Positions 1 to 6,250 of a stretch of DNA of 17,365 nt are shown in pieces. The notes below the pieces were generated by a model. It saw only the letters and a program-made list of their open reading frames with translations. It was not told the origin of the DNA and did no database searches. How positions within the stretch are numbered: the first letter of the stretch is position 1; every line of letters starts with the position of its first letter. Position numbers and translations under genes: made by a program. The stretch is from Bremia lactucae (lineage: Eukaryota; Oomycota; Peronosporomycetes; Peronosporales; Peronosporaceae), in assembly GCF_004359215.1 (NCBI RefSeq), contig NW_027152021.1:309767-327131 (forward strand). The letters run 5' to 3'.

Positions 1-396
1 GATCAAGACAGACCATTCCATGTGGTCTGTGACGCCAGCGATTTCGCAATCGGCTGTGCGTTAATGCAATACGATACAGATGGCGCGGAGCGCGTCGTCT
101 GTTACCAATCGCGTCAGCTGCAACCAGCTGAACGCAATTACCCAGTGCATGACAAGGAGCTTCTTGCCATGAAATTTGCATTTGCTAAATTTAGGGTCTA
201 CCTTCTAGGAGATAGATCGTTCATCGTATATACGGACCATGCGTCATTACGCACGGCCGTAAGCAGCCCACACCTCTTGCAAAGAATGGCGAGGTGGCTA
301 TCTTTCTTCGCGGAGTATAATTTCTCCGTCGAATAAAAAACAGGACGACTTAATGTCGTCGCTGATGCGTTATCACGCCGACCCTATTTCGAGTCG
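1..396 (+). pseudogene. pol: E1 pol: RNase H domain (fragment)
   Basis: Frame 1 gives a gypsy-type RNase H. It has the first catalytic aspartate in a CDAS motif near the start, then RQLQPAERNY, the catalytic glutamate in HDKELLA, and the third acidic residue in YTDHASL. After the TAA at 334-336 the frame continues for about 20 codons with the conserved tether ending VVADALSRR, so that stop is a mutation and not the true end. The domain would degrade the RNA strand of the RNA:DNA hybrid during reverse transcription. The RT domain that precedes it is outside the window. Confidence 0.9.
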
Positions 397-416
397 GCAG
401 TGCACTCCAACAGTGA

Positions 417-1400
417 ATGGATCCCACTGTTGCAACACTCACTACGCGTGTTCCGTCATCATCCTTGGTTGATGACATAAAGGAAGCCTACGCTGAGGAT
501 AAGGACCTTCTGTGTTTGATGGATCATTTAATGAATCCATCCGATATATCTTTTAAAGATTTACCGGCTTTATATCGATCGTCATCCGATCGATCCACAA
601 CACGTAACGGCTTATTGTATTACACAGCCGTTGCCGGCGACACTTTACGTGTCGTCTTCTTGACTCACAATGATTTGCGCTTGCGTATCATGTATGAGTG
701 TCACGATGCTCCATCAAGTGGGCATTGTGGACGTGAGAAGACTTACCTCACAGTAAGTCGCGACTTTTACTGGCCCCGCCAGTATCAGTTCGTGCGCATG
801 TGCATTCGTGCTTGCGAGGTATGTCAACGGGTGAAGCCTAGCCCTTCATACCGTGCACCTCTTCAACCTCTACCACTTCCGGCAGGGTGTTGGCAGTCCG
901 TATCTATGGACTTCGTCTTCTGATTTCCCGAAGACGACCACAAAAACAATGGGATCCTTGTTTTTGTAGACAGATTCAGCAAGATGGTACATCTTGCTGC
1001 GGTACCAGAGTCGATCACGGCTCCGGGTTGTGCCCGTGTCTTTATCGACACGGTATTCAAACTCCATGGGTTACCCCGTGAATTGGTCTCGGATAGAGAT
1101 TCGACATTCATGGCGGAGTTCTGGCAATCCGTGTTCCGATCTCTCGGAACACGGCTGACTATGTCAACATCCGATCACCCGGAAACGGATGGTCAAACAG
1201 AACGCGTAAATCGCGTCCTCGAAGAGATATTTCGCTGTTACGTCCAATCGTATCCGAATCGGAGCGAGTTTTTACCGATGGTCGAATTTGCCATCAATAA
1301 TTCTGTGCATGCGTCTGCAACGCATACACCGTTCTTTGTGAATGGCTTACGCCATCTTCGCATACCCACCCAGTTAGAGGGATCCTCTAGTTTAGGGGTG
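417..1400 (+). pseudogene. pol: E1 pol: integrase zinc-binding region and catalytic core
   Basis: Frame 0 encodes an HHCC zinc-binding region (ECHDAPSSGHCGREKT, then CEVCQR) followed by the DDE core. The first Asp is at MDFVF just before a TGA at 921-923. The reading resumes in the same frame with FVDRFSKMVHL, contains the second Asp in VSDRDSTF, and has the third acidic residue in DGQTERVNR. The family normally has glycine where this TGA lies, so a GGA to TGA change is likely (inference). The ending VEFAINNSVHASATHTPFF is typical. Near 1380-1410 the frame shifts; the next expected segment is in frame 2. The enzyme would insert the cDNA into the chromosome. Confidence 0.92.
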
Positions 1401-1409
1401 GGTGGACTC

Positions 1410-1890
1410 GCACGAGCAAAATCACTTCTGGCTCATGCTCATCACGCGTCGAAGTTAACAACGACGCTAGTGATGTCGGTGTCGAAGAAATCGACATCGA
1501 CGTTGAGAACGATCTCATGGCAGTGCGCACAAAGCGTACTGAAAAAGAGCAAACAAATTACTCAGCTGAAGAATTTCTGCTAACTCGAGAATCAATAATC
1601 CGTTTCGTTCAGGATTCCATTGCTAATGCAGCGGACCGTTAGAAACGGAATGCAGACAAACATGGAAGAGCAAATGTTGATTCATTTGAATTAATGATCT
1701 AGTGCTACGATAAACCTACCTAAGCGTGTAGTCACTAATGTGGGTCGCAGTAAACTACTTCCCAAGTTTATTGGGCCTTTCCGTGTACTGCATCGCAGAG
1801 GCAATGCGTGCACAATATAATTGCCATGTAAGATGCGAACGCATCCTACATTTTACTTTGGTCTGCTCCGCCCGTACCATTATCATGTGG
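1410..1890 (+). pseudogene. pol: E1 pol: integrase C-terminal region with GPY/F-like module
   Basis: Frame 2 from about 1410 reads an acidic segment, then MAVRTKRTEKEQ and RESIIRFVQDSIANAADR, a TAG at 1640-1642, KRNADKHGRANV and a TAG at 1700-1702. Frame 0 then gives LPKRVVTNVGRSKLLPKF followed by IGPFRVLHRRGN, which is the GPY/F module, a TAA at 1818-1820, and CKMRTHPTFYFGLLRPYHYH. This order matches the integrase C-terminus of gypsy elements, which helps integrase multimerise and bind DNA. At least two frame changes and three stops show long inactivity. Confidence 0.85.
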
Positions 1891-2286
1891 CTGCTTCCGA
1901 GGACGGATTTGACCACCCTTTTCAAGAATTCCTAAAAGACTCTTGTGGTCACGAACCAGATTCTCATGTTGAATCTGGAGGTTCTCATGCCGGTTCCGAG
2001 TTTTCTCGAAACTGCGATGAGCTGACGACAGCTCATCATGAAGAGCGTGATATTTCCGTTCGTACTCCAACATGGAGTACGCACTCTTCGAACGGTCTTC
2101 CAACCGCTCGATATGGTGAGCCTGCACCGTCTGCTCCAACGAGCGACGCTTGCCGCGCTCGTGTTCAAGTCCCTCCTCTAAATTATGGAGGAAACGATCG
2201 ATTTTGTCGATCTTCGACTCTAGATCCGACACAGAGTTCGGATTAATTTTTCCTCCTCCACCATAACCATTGGTGGATTTTCCCAC
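1846..2286 (-). pseudogene. Possible coiled-coil continuation of the E1 antisense ORF
   Basis: Another minus-strand frame, 146 codons without a stop, lies directly beyond the antisense ORF and overlaps it around a GGAGGAGGAAAAA run where a 1-base slip could join them. About residues 18-125 are rich in Glu, Lys, Arg, Leu and His with heptad-like spacing (SDLESKIDKIDRFLHNLEEG, RKYHALHDELSSAH), which suggests a long coiled coil. It lies opposite the low-complexity Ser/Thr/His linker of pol, so one strand may simply mirror the other. The coiled-coil composition makes me keep it as a weak candidate. Confidence 0.3.
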
Positions 2287-3512
2287 GTGGTCAACGTTCC
2301 TTGTGGAACGTATCCAGAACCACCGTGATGTGAAGGGGCAGCGAACGAGTTATCTTGTTTGCTGGCGTGGTTATCCACCTTCGAATAACAGCTGGGAGCC
2401 TCGTTCCCAGCTGATTGCTGACGTTGAAGGCCTCGCCCGTCAGTATGACGAGACCCATCCAATGGTTCAGAAGGCCCATCGGAAAACACGCGCCCCTGGC
2501 GCATGTAAATCGATTGCAAAACGTCAATCGCATCCCGCATCTCAATAGAGATGCGAGCCCTTCCCCGGGGCGAAGAAAGGGAATAGACATCACCTTTTAC
2601 CCTCTTCGAGTTGTCTACACAACGCAAACAAGGATCATTCCACGTGAAACATGGACGTCCAGCCTCAAGTGACAACCGATGCAATTTATACTTTGCACCA
2701 GTTGGAGTTCGTTTCTCAAGCTTAACGCGATTCGCGTTAAGTCTTTGAAGCCAGGCTTCGCGTCAAATGTCTTTGACATTTCGAATGAACGCGCTCCAGG
2801 CTTGCATAAGCGAGACTTTATCTCGCTTATTGTTGCCACTAAACCATCGATGCTTAAGAAAATCATCGCGATAAAAATCTTCCTCAACGCGAAAGGTTTT
2901 CGCGCTAGGATCAAGGCCATGTAGCTTTGTCGCAATAAATAAGCGATATTTATTATGAGGAGTAGTCTCTCCAGACAAGCTATTGATTAGCCGTTCGAAA
3001 AAAAGCCCCGGTTTCTTTTCAGAGGCGAGATGAGACATGTTATTGTCTTCACTCCCCTGAGTGGTACCCACTGAAGCAGGGGTACCACAAGAACTTTTCT
3101 TCCGATGGCTTACGCCATCGTCGTCACCTTGCAGAGATACACGTGCAGGTGACCGTATGGGAGATCGAACGGGCGATGAGGGATCATCCTTATCGTCGGA
3201 ACCAAACAGACTATTAACTCGTCTATCAGAATGATCCCTCTCATTCGAAGGCTCATAGTCAGCCGTCTGACTTATATCAGGCGACTGTTCCATCCTCCCC
3301 GAGTCGGCCACCTCATCCAACTCGCATTCGTAGTCGACCTCCAAAGAGGGGTCTTATTCACGTGGTGAATCACCACGTGCACTCGCAACATCTAATGTTG
3401 TGCAAGTGGAAGACACTACAGCAGACATTCCGTCTGCCGCAAGAGATAACAGTGCGTCACCCGCGGCTGCACGAGCCGCAGCCGAAGGCGCAACACTATC
3501 GTCACCCCGCAT
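2220..3512 (-). pseudogene. Antisense ORF (aORF) opposite the 3' end of E1, function unknown
   Basis: On the minus strand an ATG at 3512-3510 opens a frame that runs about 430 codons to a stop at 2220. It is broken only by TAA at 3354-3356 and TGA at 2763-2765. The N-terminus is Ala/Asp-rich, followed by an acidic Ser/Asp/Arg-rich stretch with repeated SPVRSPIRSPAR and a more globular part (KPGLFFERLINSLSGE, YRLFIATKLHGLDPSAKTF, LMQAWSAFIRNVKDI). A basic tail has clustered cysteines (RPCFTWNDPCLRC). The start lies about 135 bp inside the polypurine tract/LTR boundary, so transcription could begin in or near the 3' LTR (inference). The part beyond about 2500 overlaps the sense chromodomain and may be only a mirror of it. 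I do not recognise the family. Two stops in 430 codons is few for an element with this much damage to its sense frame. Confidence 0.5.
2270..2548 (+). pseudogene. pol: E1 pol: C-terminal chromodomain
   Basis: Frame 2 reads FLVERIQNHRDVKG, TSYLVCWRGYPPSNNSWEP and then QLIADVEGLARQYDETHP, a clear chromodomain. The aromatic/Trp core (YLV-W-GYP and SWEP) is visible. In chromoviruses this domain follows integrase and steers insertion toward particular chromatin marks. It is separated from the GPY/F module by a Ser/His/Thr-rich linker in frame 0 (1890-2246, ending TGA). A frame change near 2246-2270 joins the two. The ORF ends at 2546-2548, about 1.1 kb before the LTR, which leaves unusual room for the antisense frame described separately. 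Confidence 0.9.
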
Positions 3513-3632
3513 GAGTTAATTCTTCATGCGATGGAATTCAAAATGATGGATCTGACCAATCAACATCGTTTTGAAAATTAAGTGGTCACATAGGGACCAC
3601 TCCATCCAATGACATTCAGAGTGCTTGTCGTT

Positions 3633-3643
3633 TAAGGGAGGGG
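3633..3643 (+). other. E1 polypurine tract
   Basis: TAAGGGAGGGG lies immediately 5' of TGA and the LTR start TGTAACGGGG. A G-rich purine tract here is the plus-strand DNA primer site of LTR retrotransposons. Because the next bases are TGATGTAACG, the exact LTR start could be 3644 or 3647. Confidence 0.8.
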
Positions 3644-3646
3644 TGA

Positions 3647-4102
3647 TGTAACGGGGTGTATCGTTACATGAAATTAACACTTAAAGGTTGTTAATTAATA
3701 TATTATATAAAAGGTAGATAACATGTGGAGGATATTACTTTATTTAGTGATATTCAGAATTCTAATCCATAAATAGGTATAGACCATTATACCGATTTAT
3801 TCCGCAGACTAATCAGCTGTAGGAGTAATCAAAGAGAGAGATACAGATAAGATAGAGATAAGAATTCACTTACATGTTTAGTATTAGATTATAATTAATT
3901 TAGCATTTACAAAGATAGAACAAGAGACACTTAATTATATTTAATACAGTTTTCATTTTACCCCCTTAAAACTAGTTGCCTTAAGAGAAGTATTCCTCTG
4001 CACGTACTAGTGTACGTGAAATAACGTAAGGCACCACTCGCAACTGAAGCAGTGCGAAGTGGACTTGTACTGAAACAGTACAAGTCGTAGTGCCCCGTTA
4101 CA
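3647..4102 (+). repeat. 3' LTR of E1
   Basis: The boundaries are set by perfect 10-bp terminal inverted repeats, TGTAACGGGG at 3647-3656 and CCCCGTTACA at 4093-4102, giving a 456-bp LTR with canonical TG...CA ends. The first 23 bases match the minus-strand start of the LTR at 12176-12662 at all but one position. A TATA box (TATATAAAAG) lies at 3704-3713. The last 125 bp are packed with hairpins. The alternative right edge at 4237 is disfavoured because 4103-4237 matches the tail of a different LTR family. Confidence 0.82.
3704..3713 (+). promoter_or_regulatory. Candidate TATA box in the E1 LTR
   Basis: TATATAAAAG occurs 58 bp inside the LTR in AT-rich surroundings, a usual position for the U3 promoter of an LTR retrotransposon. 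No transcription start was determined. Confidence 0.45.
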
Positions 4103-4237
4103 CTTTGGGTGAGGTCGCTAAGGCGCTAACCACAACTACCCCACTGCACGCAAGAGAAGCTGTTTTAACCGCTTCCTCGCTGTGCTAGTGTGTGTGTCTA
4201 AGTAGAGCGTGGCCGCATTACGACGTGCCCGCCTACA
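4103..4237 (+). repeat. Truncated tail of an LTR-A copy
   Basis: From the TTGGGTGAGGTCGC near 4106 to GTGCCCGCCTACA at 4237 the sequence closely matches the last ~130 bp of the LTR at 8288-8841 and of the reversed LTR at 13194-13724. It includes TCCTCGCTGTGCTAG and GGCCGCATTACGACGTGCCC. The homology starts directly at the right end of the E1 LTR. The simplest reading is that E1 inserted into an LTR-A copy and only its right part is visible. The 5 bases CTTTG at 4103-4107 would be one target duplication; the other lies outside the window. Confidence 0.75.
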
Positions 4238-4470
4238 TGTTCGCTGTCATCTCCACTCTTTCGCCTTGCACGGTTTTGTTTCTTCTCCGCCTGCAACGAG
4301 CCGTGACGTATTTTATACACTGCCTGCCTCTATGAGGAACTCGTCTCAAATCACTTTCCTTGAAAACATGAATGCGATTGCAGTTGTTCCTGTTTAATGA
4401 ATTTTACGTAGAGCGAATAATATAGCCACAATATTGACAAATCATATTATCATACACCGATTTAATCAGA
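4238..4470. other. Intergenic flank, no recognisable feature
   Basis: The sequence right of the LTR-A tail is mixed-composition DNA, turning AT-rich toward the inverted repeat at 4495. Short ORFs here start inside the LTR or lack any recognisable motif. I see no gene. Confidence 0.5.
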
Positions 4471-4478
4471 GGTGTTTT

Positions 4479-4580
4479 GTCTGTGGCAAAATTTAAAACG
4501 TCTGTGGCAATACACACAAAGGACACCCGTTTCATTGCTCATGTTTTAATAATGGGTGCGACTATTGCCACAGACGTTTT
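4479..4580. repeat. Foldback: 18-bp perfect inverted repeat
   Basis: AAAACGTCTGTGGCAATA at 4495-4512 is perfectly inverted at 4563-4580, with a 50-base loop. A direct partial copy of the left arm, GTCTGTGGCAA, precedes it at 4479-4489. The loop itself carries CACCC and GGGTG that could extend the fold. It could be a remnant of a small foldback/MITE-like element or a transcribed hairpin. No ORF with meaning overlaps it. Confidence 0.6.
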
Positions 4581-4708
4581 GACTATTACAAGAATTCGCA
4601 GGAAGGGTGTGAATTTAAGGAATAAAGGTGTGAATATAGCATTTCCCTATATTTATTAGTGCTTGCTAAAGCATTTGTGGCAGGTAGTTCGGCAGATGAG
4701 GTCAGTCA

Positions 4709-4724
4709 TTTTTTTTTTTTTTTA
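4709..4724. repeat. Poly-T tract
   Basis: A run of about 15-16 T residues sits between the foldback and an unrecognised ORF. It could be the reversed poly(A) tail of a retrocopy on the minus strand, but no coding sequence is seen on the side that would be expected. Confidence 0.4.
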
Positions 4725-4813
4725 ATCTGGTTTTATAACATCCATTTAAGCTTGACTCATGCTATCTAGCTGCTGCCATCAATCCACGCTCCGCAGCTGC
4801 TGCTAATGCTTCT

Positions 4814-5095
4814 ATGACATCAAACGCATTAGCGCGATTCCTTCATTTGCTTCGTCGTCGAATAGTCGCCAGAGTTTCATTGCTTCGTCGGTTCAGCCGC
4901 GGCCGAATAAGCGTTCCCGATCTTCACTTTCGTGAAGAAACTCTGTATGGCGCAACATACCACTGCGGACTGCGGAAAAGTATCTTTGACAACGAGACTG
5001 CCATGAATAATTACGCTGATGAGGTCAACCTTAATCGAATCAGAAATTTAAGCTGTCATGACCGCCAAACATTCATCAACCGACACTCCAATTAA
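4814..5095 (+). CDS. Unrecognised small ORF, doubtful
   Basis: The ORF has 93 codons from an ATG. The open frame extends upstream without a stop through an Ala-rich stretch (INPRSAAAANAS), so a larger, possibly spliced or decayed coding unit is conceivable. The N-terminal half is Arg/Leu-rich (LLRRRIVARVSLLRR); the C-terminal half is polar (DNETAMNNYADEVNLNRIRN). I recognise no domain. Another frame of the same DNA gives a Ser-rich segment with a basic patch (PRPNKRSRSS), so which frame, if any, is coding is open. It could be a retrocopy remnant, given the nearby poly-T tract, or non-coding DNA. Confidence 0.2.
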   Translation: MTSNALARFLHLLRRRIVARVSLLRRFSRGRISVPDLHFREETLYGATYHCGLRKSIFDNETAMNNYADEVNLNRIRNLSCHDRQTFINRHSN

Positions 5096-5425
5096 GAGAT
5101 TAATCACTAGAATAATCATTACATGCATTCCTATTTATTTTTAAATTACGGCCTCACATACAAGGCTACTTTCACGACCACACGTAATTCTGCTACGCAT
5201 TAATTTGTCTAAAGCATGTGGAATCATACCAGCCTTTCTTTTTTCGTTAGATTTATTCAATTTCATTCTGTCAAATTGTCCGCTCTCATGTTTGTAATTT
5301 ATACTTTGTCGCAAAAGGCCTTCGCTGATTGTAAATCGTATCAACACGAGCTTAGCGCCATACTCTTATCGATTCAGTTTACACGATGTTTAATACGCAA
5401 TTCCCAAAACTTTTTTTTCATGGAA
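5096..5425. other. AT-rich spacer, no recognisable feature
   Basis: This is the 3' side of the minus-strand PAM2-motif gene. It should hold that gene's 3' untranslated region and terminator, but no single signal stands out. Overlapping short ORFs on both strands show no conserved motif. Confidence 0.45.
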
Positions 5426-5905
5426 CTATTTTATTAATGTCCTCGCATTTCCCTTCTCACGAATTTTCAATTTCATGAACGAGTGACTTTCTGGCTTCAA
5501 AAAAAAGCTCTTTGACAGAGCACTCTTGGTCATTAGACTGTAGATCTCAGCATCGACATCCGAGCTGGAGCGGAGCTTGTGCGTCTTCTCGTTGAGCTTG
5601 TAGTACAATTCCTGGTGACTTTCCAACAAATCCAGCTCAGCAAGAATCTCGTTTACCTCGTCAACCTGCTCCAGTTCATTCATTTCCGTAGCCGTAATTG
5701 GGTACAAAGCGGGGTCGAACAGCTCTTCGTCTGGAATCTCGTCCATGGGACTGTCGTATTCGGTAAATATGGAGCCAAATTCGCCTGGTAAGTGGTGGAG
5801 TTCCATGTAGTGATCATCCATGCTTTGAGGATACCAAGTCATAGATGGGTAGAATGGTGGGGCAAGAGCATTTAGTGTCGACGGCGGTATAAAAGAGAAA
5901 GTCAT
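5426..5905 (-). CDS. Small acidic protein with an N-terminal PAM2 motif (putative PABP-interacting protein)
   Basis: This is an intact single-exon ORF of 159 codons. The ATG at 5905 is the first after an in-frame upstream TAG and has A at -3. Residues 9-20 read STLNALAPPFYP, which fits the PAM2 consensus L-N-x-x-A-x-x-F-x-P (Leu11, Asn12, Ala15, Phe18, Pro20). PAM2 peptides are known to bind the MLLE domain of cytoplasmic poly(A)-binding protein in regulators of translation and deadenylation, such as Paip1/2, Tob and ERD15. After it comes an acidic segment (residues ~42-90, with MDEIPDEELFDPALYP and NELEQVDEVNEILAELDLLE), probably partly helical, then a basic C-terminus. There is no signal peptide or membrane segment. 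It is divergently placed from DBR1, about 345 bp start to start. The PABP role is inferred from the motif; the family itself is not recognised. Confidence 0.72.
   Translation of the reverse strand: MTFSFIPPSTLNALAPPFYPSMTWYPQSMDDHYMELHHLPGEFGSIFTEYDSPMDEIPDEELFDPALYPITATEMNELEQVDEVNEILAELDLLESHQELYYKLNEKTHKLRSSSDVDAEIYSLMTKSALSKSFFLKPESHSFMKLKIREKGNARTLIK
5846..5881 (-). other. PAM2 motif (MLLE-binding peptide)
   Basis: The codons for residues 9-20 of the small acidic protein spell STLNALAPPFYP. All five consensus positions (L, N, A, F, P) are present at the correct spacing, and the position near an N-terminus without predicted structure is typical of functional PAM2 peptides. Confidence 0.7.
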
Positions 5906-6250
5906 TCTTAGCTTGAAGCAAATTAAGAAATGAAGAAAAATAATTTCTATTGGCTATTCGCCCGATTGTTTCCAACCTTGAAACCCTCTCGCCTAACCGC
6001 ACTACACATCATTAAAGCGTTCTAACGGAGAAGGAAGGCATGAGTTGGGCTGAGAGGTTGCTACAGCCGAAAAACGTTTAAATCTGTACAAAGATAAAGT
6101 ACACACAAGCGCTGCATGTCGATGTCATACATTTGTGGCACTCACGATCGCGGGTATTTTGCGTAAATATATAATTTTTCGAGGACTGCGTTATAGCATA
6201 CTTAAATTGTGTGCATATTGCCCTTCAACTCAGCTCGATAAATCACTACA
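5906..6250. promoter_or_regulatory. Shared divergent promoter region
   Basis: The 345 bp between the start codons of the PAM2-motif gene and DBR1 must hold both promoters and 5' leaders. AT-rich segments occur near 5925-5955 and 6160-6180 (AAATATATAATTTTT). No convincing initiator element could be assigned by eye. The DBR1 start has A at -3 (ACAATGG). Confidence 0.5.

Larger units (their letters stand above)
1..4102 (+). mobile_element. E1: 3' part of a Ty3/gypsy chromodomain LTR retrotransposon, degenerate
   Basis: In order on the plus strand there are RNase H, the integrase zinc-binding region, the integrase catalytic core, a GPY/F-like module, a Ser-rich linker, a chromodomain, a spacer, a polypurine tract and an LTR. 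This order is diagnostic of Ty3/gypsy chromoviruses. The 5' LTR, gag, protease and RT lie outside the window. The reading frame is broken many times: TAA 334-336, a shift near 380-416, TGA 921-923, a shift near 1380-1410, TAG 1640-1642 and 1700-1702, TAA 1818-1820, and a shift before the chromodomain near 2250. The element is therefore a dead copy that could move only in trans, if at all. The order of domains is certain; the exact frameshift positions are estimates. Confidence 0.93.

Noticed and set aside
863..1111. Minus-strand ORFs opposite the E1 integrase core
   Set aside because: They mirror strongly conserved integrase codons and show no motif; the sense strand explains the sequence.
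2220..2500. Whole minus-strand antisense frame across the chromodomain as certain coding sequence
   Set aside because: In this part the sense chromodomain is strongly conserved and the E2 antisense ORF stops before its chromodomain, so the openness here may be incidental.
3350..3517. Plus-strand Ala/Ser-rich open frame ending at TAG/TAA just before the polypurine tract, resembling a protein end
   Set aside because: It is the exact mirror of the N-terminal part of the antisense ORF, has no start of its own on the plus strand and no link to the pol frame.
3647..4237. A single 591-bp LTR for E1 ending at 4237
   Set aside because: Perfect 10-bp inverted ends fit 4102, and 4103-4237 belongs to a different LTR family that is seen complete elsewhere without the E1 sequence.
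4209..4397. 62-codon plus-strand ORF across the LTR-A tail
   Set aside because: It starts inside repeat sequence, has no recognisable domain, and mixes LTR and flank.
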